A stretch of DNA of 64,000 nucleotides, taken from Sphingobacteriales bacterium 50-39. GTDB taxonomy: Bacteria > Bacteroidota > Bacteroidia > Chitinophagales > Chitinophagaceae. The notes below the pieces were generated by a model that was not told the origin of the DNA, did no database searches, and was given only the letters and a program-made list of their open reading frames with translations. The stretch's first letter is position 1. Each line of letters opens with the position of its first letter. The stretch is taken from assembly GCA_001898505.1 (NCBI GenBank), contig MKTZ01000001.1, positions 806,001 through 870,000 of the forward strand, read 5' to 3'. The position numbers and the translations under genes are program-made. Shown piece after piece: positions 43,710 through 52,778 of this stretch.

Positions 43710-44399
43710 ATGTTGAAAGCCGATAATATCACCTACCGTACATTGGAGTTGCCTATTCCCGGCGATGTGAAGAGCCCGCTGGCTCCGGGAGGATTAAAAA
43801 GGAGCTATTTGCTGACCAAAAGGGGGGGGGATCTCGCCGGCGGCATTCTTGTAATAACCGGTATTCTCAGCTGGCTGCTACCCGTGATAGCGGTGCTTAT
43901 AAAGCTGGACTCGAGAGGGCCCGTCTTTTTTTTACAAAAGAGGGTCGGCAGGGGTGGAAAGGTCTTTACCTGTTACAAGTTTAGGACAATGGTGGTCAAC
44001 CCATATGCGGATGAGCGTCCCTGTGCGGAGAATGATGAGCGTATTACGCGTATTGGGAGGTTCCTTCGTACGACACATCTGGATGAGCTGCCGCAGTTCT
44101 TTAATGTGGTATGGGGTTCGATGAGCCTCGTGGGGCCGAGACCTTATATGCTGACCGATGACCAGCGGATAGGCGTGCTGGTACCGGGGCATAGTTTCCG
44201 GAATTATGTAAAGCCGGGGATCACCGGGTTGTCGCAGGTGAAAGGGTATCATGGCGGGGATATGGATCTCAAGACCCTTTTTTCCAGGTATCAATGGGAT
44301 GCTTTTTATGTCCGTAATGCCTGTTCGTCATTGGACTTTCTCATTATTTCCAGCACGACACGTCTTTTCTTCACCCAAAAAATAGGATTATGGAGGTAG
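43710..44399 (+). CDS. Initiating sugar transferase (polyprenyl-phosphate sugar phosphotransferase)
   Basis: A 229-residue membrane enzyme of the bacterial sugar transferase family (WcaJ/PglC-like). It has one hydrophobic hairpin (~43-65), then '[20 protein letters not shown]', '[12 protein letters not shown]', [18 protein letters not shown] and SLVGPRPY, all canonical. It moves a sugar-phosphate from a nucleotide sugar to undecaprenyl phosphate, starting the repeat unit. The short length matches the minimal PglC-like form. A run of nine Gs inside the gene (43822-43830) replaces the usual KRxxD start of the domain with KRGGD. Overlaps the next gene by 10 bases. Confidence 0.92.
   Translation: MLKADNITYRTLELPIPGDVKSPLAPGGLKRSYLLTKRGGDLAGGILVITGILSWLLPVIAVLIKLDSRGPVFFLQKRVGRGGKVFTCYKFRTMVVNPYADERPCAENDERITRIGRFLRTTHLDELPQFFNVVWGSMSLVGPRPYMLTDDQRIGVLVPGHSFRNYVKPGITGLSQVKGYHGGDMDLKTLFSRYQWDAFYVRNACSSLDFLIISSTTRLFFTQKIGLWR
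43822..43830 (+). repeat. G9 homopolymer in the initiating sugar transferase gene
   Basis: Nine consecutive Gs encode the Arg-Gly-Gly of KRGGD. It is the longest G run noticed in the window (others are G7 at most). Slipped-strand gain or loss of one G would frameshift the enzyme near residue 40. Confidence 0.6.
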
Positions 44400-45472
44400 T
44401 GTTTATTGCAAGATCTACTCTATATACTGTAAGGGGTGGAGATACATTCCAGGTATTGCAGACTGCGCGTCACCTGGAAGAGCTGGGGATACGTGTCGAT
44501 ATCCGACTGACCCACGAGAGGATAGATTATGCACGTTATGACCTGCTCCATTTTTTCAATATCATCCGGCCGGCCGACATGCTGTATCATATCCGGAAGT
44601 CGGGCAAGCCTTTTGTCGTCAGCACGCTGCTGATAGACTACTCTGGGTATGACAAGCAGCACCGGCGTGGTATTTTCGGATTGATATGCAAACTGCTGTC
44701 TGCGGACGCCATAGAATATCTGAAGACAATGGGACGGTATTTGCAGGGGAGGGACAAATTGATATCGAAGGCCTATTTATGGAAGGGGCAGCAGCGTAGT
44801 GTGCGTGAGATCCTTGACAGGGCGGCCCTGGTGTTCTCCGGATCGGTGATGGAGTACAAGCGGCTGGTGCAGCAGTATCATTGTTCCATTGGCTGTATCC
44901 CTGTGCCGAATGGGGCGGATGCGGAGATATTCAACTTCGACGACAGCCAGGAGAAGGACGAGAACCTGGTGATCTGTGTCGCCCGGATCGAAGGGATCAA
45001 GAACCAGCTGAACCTCATAAAAGCGCTGAACAATACTCCTTATAAGCTGCTGATCATCGGAGATCATGCGCCGGGTCATTCCGCCTATTATCATCAATGT
45101 CGTAAGATCGCTGCGTCGAACATACAATTCATCGACTACACTCCACAAAAGGAGCTGGTAAAATATTATCAGAAGGCAAAGGTGCATATCCTGCCCAGCT
45201 GGTTCGAGACCTGCGGCCTGTCCTCTCTCGAAGCGGGGGCCATGGGCTGTAATATCGTGATCACCGACAAGGGTTATACCCGGGAATATTATGGGGATCA
45301 TGCCTTTTACTGTGATCCTTCCAGTCCTGAATCCATCTTCGGGGCTGTAGATCAGGCCGCGCGCTCGCATTTTCGCGCCGGACTGCGGGAAAAGATACTG
45401 ACCGACTATACATGGGACAGGGCCGCTGCCTGTATAGCCCGGGCTTACGATCAAATACTGGAGGCCATATGA
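44390..45472 (+). CDS. Glycosyltransferase family 4
   Basis: A 360-residue GT-B enzyme. The N-terminal acceptor half begins '[20 protein letters not shown]'; the donor half has 'NLVICVARIEGIKNQLNLIK', 'YKLLIIGDHAPGHSAYYHQC' and the EX7E-type 'WFETCGLSSLEAGAMGCNIV'. It transfers a sugar from a nucleotide donor to the lipid-linked chain at the cytoplasmic face. It starts 10 bases before the end of the initiating transferase gene, so it may add the second residue. The next GT4 gene overlaps its stop by four bases. Confidence 0.9.
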   Translation: MEVVFIARSTLYTVRGGDTFQVLQTARHLEELGIRVDIRLTHERIDYARYDLLHFFNIIRPADMLYHIRKSGKPFVVSTLLIDYSGYDKQHRRGIFGLICKLLSADAIEYLKTMGRYLQGRDKLISKAYLWKGQQRSVREILDRAALVFSGSVMEYKRLVQQYHCSIGCIPVPNGADAEIFNFDDSQEKDENLVICVARIEGIKNQLNLIKALNNTPYKLLIIGDHAPGHSAYYHQCRKIAASNIQFIDYTPQKELVKYYQKAKVHILPSWFETCGLSSLEAGAMGCNIVITDKGYTREYYGDHAFYCDPSSPESIFGAVDQAARSHFRAGLREKILTDYTWDRAAACIARAYDQILEAI

Positions 45473-46611
45473 GTTTTCGCATTGCCATTATGGGGACGAG
45501 GGGCATACCCAACCATTACGGAGGTTTTGAGCAATTAGCAGAATATCTTGCTCCCGGGCTGGTACAGGCGGGATATGAAGTAACGGTATATAATTCTCAC
45601 AACCATCCTTATCGGGAGAAGGAGTGGAAGGGGGTGAAGATCCGGCATTGCTATGATCCGGAATATAGGTTGGGCAGTGCCGGGCAGTTTATTTATGATC
45701 TGAACTGTCTCATCGATGCTCGAAAACAGCGTTTCGATGTTCTCTTACAGCTGGGGTATACCAGCAGTACGATCTGGGGTTGGTTATTTCCTTCGGGCAG
45801 TACGGTGATCTATAACCTGGATGGAATGGAATGGCAGCGGTCGAAGTATTCGTCCAGGATACAGAAATTTCTTTTGTATGCGGAAAAGCTGGCTGTGAAG
45901 TACGGTCATTTCTTTATTGCCGACAATCCCGTCATTCAAACGTATTTTCGGGAGAAGTACCGTATTCATGCCGAATATATCGCTTATGGCGCGGAGTTGT
46001 TTGGCATGGCTGATCCGGGAGTGCTGACGCCTTACAGGGTAAGGCCGGGGAATTACCTGTTGCTGATGGCCCGTATGGAGCCTGAGAACAATATAGAGAC
46101 CATCCTGGATGGATATACGAAGAGCAGGACCTCAATGCCCTTGCTGGTGGTGGGGGATACCGTCAATAAATTCGGCAGGTATTTACGGGAAAAGTTCAGC
46201 GTGGATGGCCGGATCGTTTTCACGGGCGGGATATATGATAACTGGAAGACCCATTGCCTGAGATCGTTCTGTCATTTGTATTTTCATGGGCATAGTACAG
46301 GGGGAACTAACCCTTCGCTGCTGGAAGCGATGGCTAGTGAAGCATTGATCACCGCGCATAACAATCCCTTCAACATACAGGTGTTGGAGGGGAATGCATT
46401 GTATTTTACGAGTGCGGAAGATGTCACCCATGTGATAGATGGGTTGCCGGATGGGCTGTCTGTTGCGGATATGAAAAGACAGAACAGGGAGCGGATCATG
46501 AAGGATTTCAACTGGCCTGATATCATAGCCCATTACGAACAATTTATATTGGAGTGCTTATTTGCCCGGAATGAAAGAAATATTTTTTATAGAAGATACA
46601 CCCGAGGGTAG
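45469..46611 (+). CDS. Glycosyltransferase family 4 with DUF1972 domain (rhamnosyltransferase-like)
   Basis: A 380-residue GT-B enzyme with the DUF1972 N-terminus 'IAIMGTRGIPNHYGGFEQLA', typical of a group that includes rhamnosyltransferases. The donor half carries 'YLLLMARMEPENNIETILDG', 'RIVFTGGIYDNWKTHCLRS' and the 'GGTNPSLLEAMASEALITAH' glutamates. The ATG at 45469 is in the ATGA overlap with the preceding gene; earlier in-frame codons lack family similarity. A rhamnose or similar deoxyhexose donor is inferred from the family only. The following ligase gene begins inside the last 41 bases. Confidence 0.88.
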   Translation: MSFRIAIMGTRGIPNHYGGFEQLAEYLAPGLVQAGYEVTVYNSHNHPYREKEWKGVKIRHCYDPEYRLGSAGQFIYDLNCLIDARKQRFDVLLQLGYTSSTIWGWLFPSGSTVIYNLDGMEWQRSKYSSRIQKFLLYAEKLAVKYGHFFIADNPVIQTYFREKYRIHAEYIAYGAELFGMADPGVLTPYRVRPGNYLLLMARMEPENNIETILDGYTKSRTSMPLLVVGDTVNKFGRYLREKFSVDGRIVFTGGIYDNWKTHCLRSFCHLYFHGHSTGGTNPSLLEAMASEALITAHNNPFNIQVLEGNALYFTSAEDVTHVIDGLPDGLSVADMKRQNRERIMKDFNWPDIIAHYEQFILECLFARNERNIFYRRYTRG

Positions 46612-47890
46612 GATCAGTTACTATCTCTTGCTGGTTTTTGTGACGACCCTGCCTTTTGACAGGATATTCAGCGAGCTGGCGTTGATAGTACTGTTGCTGC
46701 ATACGCTGATCCATCTGAGGAAGGAGGACATGATCTGGCGCGCCCGGTGGTTGGGATGGATGAGTGCGGGGCTGTATCTGCTGACGATGGCGGGTACTTT
46801 GTATACTTCAAGGTCCGCGGATGCCTGGCCTGAATGGGAACATCGGCTGGCTCTGCTGCTTTTCCCTCTTATCGTCTGGTTCTCCCGGCTGGACTGGCAG
46901 TGGTATCGTCCCAGGCTGCTGAAGGCCTTTGCTTTTTCCTGTCTCTTCACCGCCGTATACCTCTATGGTGTCACGCTGTATGATATTTATTCCCATAGGG
47001 AGCCTTTGAATGTATTGTTCACCAAGCCTCATATGAACCATTATTTCTCGCATCCTATTGGACTTCATGCTACGTATTACGCGGCTTATCTGGGGTTGTC
47101 CGTGGTGGTGTTTGCGGACAGGCTGTTCGGGAGGCCTGTGAGGAAGCTGGTGCGGCTGGGGTATAGTCTGTCGATGCTCTTGTGTCTTTTTACCATATTT
47201 CAACTGGCGTCCCGGGCCGTATGTATTGCGATGTTGGTGATCGTCAACCTGCTGATACCTATCTACCTGGTGAAGGGTCAGCTGCGGTGGAGGCTGTTTA
47301 TCGGCATTTTTTCCCTGACCCTGATGTCGCTGCTGGTGGTATGGCGGAACAGTCATCTTCATTCCCGGTATCTTGTGCAACTTAAACAGGACCTGCGATC
47401 GGATACGGGGGCGATATTGGATCCCGAGCCCCGGATGGCCCGCTGGCAATGCGCCTGGGAGCTGGTACGTGCGTCCCCATGGATAGGATATGGCACGGGG
47501 GAAGAGGTTCGCCAATTGAAAGAAAGATATTATGCGCATCACCTGATGATATCCTATACATTAGGGCTGAATGCCCATAATCAATTCCTCAGCTTTTGGC
47601 TGAAGACCGGCATATTCGGGATGCTGATCTATATCACCGTACTGCTGCTGGCATTCAGGGAGGCATGGCGACGAAAGGATATCTATCTGATGGCTTTTGT
47701 ATTGATCATCGTATGTATCTCCTTATCGGAGAATATCCTGGATGTGAATAAGGGGATATTCTTTTTCAGTATGTTTTTTGTGACGCTGCTTCCAAAACCC
47801 ACTGCGGTTGGTATATTTACGCATGGAAATAAAAATACTGGCCCCTCTCTGGGGGCACGAGTCCCAGGATATTACGACCTTCTGCCATAG
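46571..47890 (+). CDS. O-antigen ligase-like membrane protein
   Basis: A 439-residue protein with about eleven transmembrane helices and a periplasmic loop near ~255-320 containing 'RMARWQCAWELVRASPWIGY' and GTGEEVRQLKE, then 'LNAHNQFLSFWLKTGIFGML', matching the Wzy_C/O-antigen-ligase region. It probably joins the finished glycan to lipid A core or another acceptor, or polymerises it. The last ~35 residues after the final helix (from 'LLPKPTAVGIFTHGNKNTGP') overlap the next gene in another frame and look like an accidental extension. The ATG at 46571 is preferred over a TTG nine bases earlier. Confidence 0.82.
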   Translation: MKEIFFIEDTPEGRISYYLLLVFVTTLPFDRIFSELALIVLLLHTLIHLRKEDMIWRARWLGWMSAGLYLLTMAGTLYTSRSADAWPEWEHRLALLLFPLIVWFSRLDWQWYRPRLLKAFAFSCLFTAVYLYGVTLYDIYSHREPLNVLFTKPHMNHYFSHPIGLHATYYAAYLGLSVVVFADRLFGRPVRKLVRLGYSLSMLLCLFTIFQLASRAVCIAMLVIVNLLIPIYLVKGQLRWRLFIGIFSLTLMSLLVVWRNSHLHSRYLVQLKQDLRSDTGAILDPEPRMARWQCAWELVRASPWIGYGTGEEVRQLKERYYAHHLMISYTLGLNAHNQFLSFWLKTGIFGMLIYITVLLLAFREAWRRKDIYLMAFVLIIVCISLSENILDVNKGIFFFSMFFVTLLPKPTAVGIFTHGNKNTGPSLGARVPGYYDLLP

Positions 47891-48656
47891 AATAAAAGAA
47901 GCTGGATATGATGGTATCGATACATGGATACCGGATGATGCCACTGTACAAAAGAAGTTATTCGATGCGCTGCAACAAGAAGAGCTGTTGCTGATATCGC
48001 ACCAGCATCAGGCGCGTGGAGCGGATTTCGAGGCTTTTAAACAATCGTTCCGGGAGTATTTGCAATTCACTGCGCAAGGCGGGCCTATTCTCATGAACTG
48101 TCATACGGGTAAGGATTATTTCTCTTTCCAGCAAAACCTGGACCTGATAGATATTGCTGCGGAGTTCACTGCCAAGACCGGGCTGATGGTGGCGCATGAG
48201 ACGCATCGCGGGCGTGTAGGGTTTCATCCTGCGGAGATGCAGGGATATTTTGACGCGCGCCCCGAGCTTGTCATTACGGCAGACCTGTCGCACTGGGTAT
48301 GTACGTCGGAAAGTTTTCTGGAGAATTTTCAGGGGACTGTCGAGGAGGCCATTGCAAGGACGCGTCATATCCATGCGCGGGTAGGTTTTGAAGAGGGGCC
48401 GCAGATACCGGACCCAAGGGCCCCGGAGTGGAAGCATGCGTTGGATCATTTCTTTGGGTGGTGGGACAGGATGGTAGAGGGACGTCGCCAGGCCGGGCAG
48501 CGGGTGCTGACCTTTACGACGGAGTTTGGGCCGATGCCTTATATGCCTACGATACCATTTAAAAATGTGCCGGTGGCGGATCAATTCGAGATCAATGTCT
48601 ACATGAAAGAGCTGCTGACGCAGCGTTATCTGGACGGCGGACCTGTGGTCCGCTAG
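47823..48656 (+). CDS. Sugar phosphate isomerase/epimerase-like TIM-barrel protein
   Basis: A 277-residue cytoplasmic protein of the xylose isomerase-like AP-endonuclease-2 superfamily. Typical strand ends are visible: 'KEAGYDGIDTWIP', 'LLISHQHQARGAD', 'PILMNCHTGKDYF', 'GLMVAHETHRGR', ITADLSHWVC, then 'HIHARVGFEEGPQIPDP' and 'FTTEFGPMPYMP'. His and Glu/Asp residues at these ends fit the metal site. It begins 68 bases inside the ligase gene and ends four bases into the convergent AraC gene. It lies between the glycan and pectin loci; which one it serves is unclear, though uronate or rhamnose isomerisation would suit the latter. Confidence 0.8.
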   Translation: MEIKILAPLWGHESQDITTFCHRIKEAGYDGIDTWIPDDATVQKKLFDALQQEELLLISHQHQARGADFEAFKQSFREYLQFTAQGGPILMNCHTGKDYFSFQQNLDLIDIAAEFTAKTGLMVAHETHRGRVGFHPAEMQGYFDARPELVITADLSHWVCTSESFLENFQGTVEEAIARTRHIHARVGFEEGPQIPDPRAPEWKHALDHFFGWWDRMVEGRRQAGQRVLTFTTEFGPMPYMPTIPFKNVPVADQFEINVYMKELLTQRYLDGGPVVR

Positions 48657-49528
48657 TGGCCTTCACGATAGGATTTTGGACTGATACCATTTTTTTTCTT
48701 GAACAGCTTCGAGAAATAAAATACGGAGTCGAAGCCAAGGCTATAGGCTACTTCCGTCACGTTCAAATTGGTAGTATTGAGCAGCTCGCGCGCCTTGTCG
48801 AGCCGGAGATTGAGATGATATTGATTGGGCGACTCGCCCGTCACCTGCTTGAATATTTTTCTGAACTTCGAATAGCTCATGGGGAACTGCTTTAGCAGCT
48901 GTTTCATGTCGAGGGGGGATTCCAGATTCTCCCGGAGGAAGAACTTTGCTTTCTCTACTGCCTGCTCGTCCTCGTCATTGCTCAATTCTTCGTGTGTGGA
49001 AAGGGCGTGTATCAATCCGAGTATTTCCAATGTGATACCCGAGATGACCTGGTGATAGCCCGGCGTGCCGGAGCGTACATTGTCGAGTATCTTTTGCATG
49101 AGCGTCAGCAGGGTGTCGTTGAGACCGGGACTTACCACGGGGAAGGCCGAACTGAAGAAACCTTTGTTCATCAACTGATCGGGATATTGCCCCCGAAAGC
49201 CAATCCAATACTCTTCCCAGCCAGTGTTGCCGTCCGGCTTGTAGCGGTGCCATACATCGGGGAAGAGGAAGAAGCAGGTGCCCGCCGTGATGACCGTGGG
49301 CTGGCTGAGGGCTGATTCAAAAGCGCCCTGTCCTTTCGAGATGAATACAATATAGTAATCGTTGAGGATACGGCCTTTGTTCCAGGTAAAGGAATGGGTC
49401 AACGGGTGTTCCTGGTTATGCGGGTAAACCTGGTTGGGATCTGCACGGTAATACCCTACTGTAGTTACATAGAAACCCCAGGATTCCTCCTTTTCGGACA
49501 CGGCGAGGTATTTATGAAAGTTGTGCAT
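48653..49528 (-). CDS. AraC family transcriptional regulator (cupin sensor + HTH)
   Basis: A 291-residue regulator. The N-terminal ~160 residues are an AraC-type cupin ('NDYYIVFISKGQGAFESAL', 'AGTCFFLFPDVWHRYKPDGN'), and the C-terminal ~100 hold two HTH motifs with the family end 'EVAYSLGFDSVFYFSKLFKK' and 'GISPKSYREGH'. It is divergent from the SusC gene with 151 bases between the starts, so it very likely senses a sugar and activates the adjacent utilisation locus. This replaces the hybrid two-component or sigma/FecR control used by other loci; the SusC here has no STN domain, in agreement. Confidence 0.9.
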   Translation of the reverse strand: MHNFHKYLAVSEKEESWGFYVTTVGYYRADPNQVYPHNQEHPLTHSFTWNKGRILNDYYIVFISKGQGAFESALSQPTVITAGTCFFLFPDVWHRYKPDGNTGWEEYWIGFRGQYPDQLMNKGFFSSAFPVVSPGLNDTLLTLMQKILDNVRSGTPGYHQVISGITLEILGLIHALSTHEELSNDEDEQAVEKAKFFLRENLESPLDMKQLLKQFPMSYSKFRKIFKQVTGESPNQYHLNLRLDKARELLNTTNLNVTEVAYSLGFDSVFYFSKLFKKKNGISPKSYREGH

Positions 49529-49620
49529 AGGTGGTGACAGTGAGGTAATTTGACCGGAAAAATATCAAAAAGTACAAAAAGTAAAAAATAATTGACATGT
49601 GTAAAAATGTGATCGGGGGA

Positions 49621-49628
49621 TAAATTTG
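49621..49628 (+). promoter_or_regulatory. Putative -7 promoter element of the pectin-type utilisation locus
   Basis: TAAATTTG fully matches the -7 consensus TAnnTTTG and lies 52 bases before the SusC start, giving an untranslated leader of about 46 bases. A clean TTTG -33 element at 19 bases is absent, which would suit a promoter that needs an activator such as the divergent AraC protein. Confidence 0.4.
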
Positions 49629-49679
49629 AAGCAGGTTAAGGTTCAATTGCTATAAACTTCAAATCAAAACGGCTGTTAT

Positions 49680-52600
49680 ATGAAAATCAAGATTTGTATT
49701 TTTTTAATTCTTTTAAAGACGGCAGTTTTTGCCCAGACGGTGACCTTAACAGGTAAAGTAAGTTTGGGCACAAGTTCTACCGACCTATCCGGAACATCCA
49801 TACAGGTCAGGGGCGCCAAGGGAGGCGTCATGACAGATGTTGGCGGGAGATTTGCCATTTCCGTCAGACCGGGCGCCACACTTGTTATCAGTCACGTCGG
49901 ATATAAGACAGTGGAAGTAAAGGCCAGTGGTCAGTCCGAGCTTTCGATAGCTCTGGAGACTATCGACAATACGCTGGAGCAGGTAACGGTGAGCTATGGC
50001 CGTCAGCGCAAGCGGGATATTACCGGCGCCGTCAGCAAGGTGGATGCGTCCAGCGTGCAGGATGTGTCGGCTACGGAATTCTCTCAAAAGCTGGCCGGTA
50101 AGGTAGCCGGTCTGCAGCTGAACCAGACGAGCGGGATGCCGGGGCAGGCGATGACCATTCGTATCCGTGGCGCTGCCTCGCTGGGAGCGGGCAACCAGCC
50201 ATTGATCGTAGTGGATGGGCAGCCTATCAGCAGTGATGTCACCGGCGGGACGGGCGATCTGAACCTGATCCCTCCCGACCAGATAGAGTCATTCAGCGTG
50301 CTGAAAGATGCTGCTGCCACTGCCCTGTATGGAAGCCGTGCGGCCAATGGGGTGATCATCATTACCACCAAGACCGGAAAAATAGGGAAGACATCTGTCT
50401 CCGCCAATGCTTATTACGGCTGGCAGAGCGTACCCAAGCGCGGGCGTCCCGACCTCATGAATGCCAGGGAATTCGCCACCTTTATGAAGGGATATTATGA
50501 GGACAGGATCACGTATGAGAACTGGAAGAATGCGCAGGGGCAGGCCCTGGTGCCTACGGCGTATGCCGATCCCAGCCAGTATGGTGCGGGGACGGACTGG
50601 TACAGCCAGATACTGCGTACCGCGCCCATCGAGAACTATTCGGTGACTATTTCATCAGGTAATGAAAAACTTTCTTCCAGCACTACCCTGAACTATTTCA
50701 ATCAGAGCGGGGTGTTGGTAAATACCGGCGTCAAGCGTTTTAGCTTCCGCAGCAACAATGAATATCGTCCGGCCAAATGGGTAAAGCTGGGGCTGAACCT
50801 GGCGCCTACTTATCAGATAGATCATAACACGAGGGGGGGCAACCTGGCTATCAATGGCAACCGGCAGGTCGTCAGCGGCGCGGAGATCAGCTCCCCCCTG
50901 ATATCGCCTTACAAGGCCGATGGGAGCTTCAATCCGAGCACCACCTCGTTTGGGATGTATGCGCTGCCTAATTTCCTTCAGCAGCAGCTGAACATGCAGA
51001 ACAACATGAACGATATACATTTCCTTGGCAACACCTATGTGGAGATCGAACCTATTGCCGGCTTGCATGCCAAGACCGCTGTCAGCGGGGACCTGCTAAC
51101 CCAGGACTTCAACGCCTATTATGGCACCTGGTATGGCACATTTGGTGCGCCGCCTCCCATACCCCAGACCTCTACTTCGGCCGTCAGCATTTCCAACAAC
51201 TCTTATTCGTGGCTGATCGAGAATACGGTGAACTATACGCGTTCTTTTGGAGATCACAACCTGGATGTACTGGTGGGGTATACCTCTCAGAAATGGAGCC
51301 AGAACAACCGATCCATTACGGGCACCGGGTTTGCCAATGATGCGGTGCATTATATAGCGGGAGCATCGACCACTTCGGGCACTTCGAATGCCGCCACCTG
51401 GACATTGATATCGGAGCTGGCTCGGTTGAACTATGATTATAAGAAGCGTTATTATATTTCCGGTACGATCAGACGAGATGGCAGTAGCCGATTTGGCCTA
51501 AACAAGCGTTACGCCACCTTTCCTTCCGTATCCGCAGGCTGGGTAGCCAGCGATGAAGATTTCTTCCCCAAGCGGGGTGTGATATCCTACCTTAAGCTGA
51601 GGGGCAGCTATGGACTGACTGGAAATAATAACATCGGGAATTACACAGCTATAACCACCCTGGCTCCCGCCAACTATGTCTTCAACGGCGCGACGACGTT
51701 GGGTGAGGCGATCAACGTGCTGGGTAATCCCAACCTGACCTGGGAGACGTCGAAGCAAACGGATATAGGTGTTGATATCAATTTCCTTCGGGACAGGATC
51801 ACGTTGAGCTATGACTACTATCGCAAGCGGACCACGGATATGCTGTATCCCGATCCCATACCTGCTGCGTCGGGGTATAGTACGATACAAAGTAATGTGG
51901 GCGAATTCCGTATATGGGGACATGAGTTCTCTGTCATCACCAAGAACTTTACCGGGGACTTCACCTGGAACACCGATTTCAACATTGCATTCAATGATAA
52001 CAAGGTGGTATCGCTGCTGAACAATACGCCTATCGGCGGGACCACCCGGTACAGTGATTACAACCGCACCGCCGTTGGACATCGTATCGGTGAACTGTAC
52101 GGGTATGTTTTCATGGGGGTGTACATGAACCAGTCCGATCTTGCAAAATATCCCAAGGAAGCGACTTCAGCCGTGGGTACTGCCCGGATGCTGGATGTGA
52201 ATCATGACGACACGATCAATATCAGCGACGAGACTTTTATTGGCAGGACGAACCCGAAGTATATTTATGGGTTGACGAACAGTTTCGGGTATAAGAATTT
52301 CGATCTGGGTGTGACCATTGCCGGGCAGGTGGGTAATAAGATCATGAATACGAATATGCAGAACCTGCACAACCTGGATGGCATCTTCAATATCACGAAG
52401 GACATGCAAAACAGGTGGCGTTCCGAGGCCAATCCCGGGAATGGGCTTGTGCCAAGGACCCTGTCCAATACCACCGAACTGTATAGATTGACCAACAGCA
52501 GCTGGGTCTTCAGCGGCGATTACCTGGCTGTCAAGAATATAACCCTGGGTTATACTGTAGGGGCCAATGCGCTGCGGTATGTAAAGAGCGTCCGGCTGTA

Positions 52601-52754
52601 TGCGAGCGCGCAGAATGTCTTTATGTTCACCAAGTATCCCGGGCAGAATCCGGAGGTGAATGATACGAAGGACAACCAGACGAATGCTGGTACGGACAAT
52701 GGATCTTATCCTGTCCCCCGCGCGATCCTGGTAGGCGCTAACATTAATTTTTAA
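49680..52754 (+). CDS. SusC/RagA family TonB-dependent outer-membrane transporter
   Basis: A 1024-residue protein with a short signal peptide (MKIKICIFLILLKTAVFAQ), a carboxypeptidase-regulatory-like domain at ~22-100 ('VTLTGKVSLGTSSTDLSGT'), the TonB plug at ~110-230 ('RQRKRDITGAVSKVDASSVQ', 'SFSVLKDAAATALYGSRAAN') and a 22-strand-type barrel ending 'AILVGANINF'. No STN domain is present, unlike the SusC at 11.4-14.9 kb. It imports oligosaccharides with its SusD partner 24 bases downstream. The genes that follow suggest rhamnogalacturonan-type fragments as cargo. Control is probably by the divergent AraC regulator. Confidence 0.94.
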   Translation: MKIKICIFLILLKTAVFAQTVTLTGKVSLGTSSTDLSGTSIQVRGAKGGVMTDVGGRFAISVRPGATLVISHVGYKTVEVKASGQSELSIALETIDNTLEQVTVSYGRQRKRDITGAVSKVDASSVQDVSATEFSQKLAGKVAGLQLNQTSGMPGQAMTIRIRGAASLGAGNQPLIVVDGQPISSDVTGGTGDLNLIPPDQIESFSVLKDAAATALYGSRAANGVIIITTKTGKIGKTSVSANAYYGWQSVPKRGRPDLMNAREFATFMKGYYEDRITYENWKNAQGQALVPTAYADPSQYGAGTDWYSQILRTAPIENYSVTISSGNEKLSSSTTLNYFNQSGVLVNTGVKRFSFRSNNEYRPAKWVKLGLNLAPTYQIDHNTRGGNLAINGNRQVVSGAEISSPLISPYKADGSFNPSTTSFGMYALPNFLQQQLNMQNNMNDIHFLGNTYVEIEPIAGLHAKTAVSGDLLTQDFNAYYGTWYGTFGAPPPIPQTSTSAVSISNNSYSWLIENTVNYTRSFGDHNLDVLVGYTSQKWSQNNRSITGTGFANDAVHYIAGASTTSGTSNAATWTLISELARLNYDYKKRYYISGTIRRDGSSRFGLNKRYATFPSVSAGWVASDEDFFPKRGVISYLKLRGSYGLTGNNNIGNYTAITTLAPANYVFNGATTLGEAINVLGNPNLTWETSKQTDIGVDINFLRDRITLSYDYYRKRTTDMLYPDPIPAASGYSTIQSNVGEFRIWGHEFSVITKNFTGDFTWNTDFNIAFNDNKVVSLLNNTPIGGTTRYSDYNRTAVGHRIGELYGYVFMGVYMNQSDLAKYPKEATSAVGTARMLDVNHDDTINISDETFIGRTNPKYIYGLTNSFGYKNFDLGVTIAGQVGNKIMNTNMQNLHNLDGIFNITKDMQNRWRSEANPGNGLVPRTLSNTTELYRLTNSSWVFSGDYLAVKNITLGYTVGANALRYVKSVRLYASAQNVFMFTKYPGQNPEVNDTKDNQTNAGTDNGSYPVPRAILVGANINF

Positions 52755-52778
52755 GATCACTTTATTAAACGAATCATC

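Noticed and set aside
43565-43732. Longer start for the nucleotidyltransferase-fold gene
   Set aside because: The extra 56 codons are low-complexity (SSSSKGQTSNPSSQ) and overlap the start region of the divergent sugar transferase gene.
46808-47542. A 244-codon minus-strand frame
   Set aside because: It is antisense to the O-antigen ligase-like gene, His/Gln/Pro-rich with no family match, a typical shadow frame.
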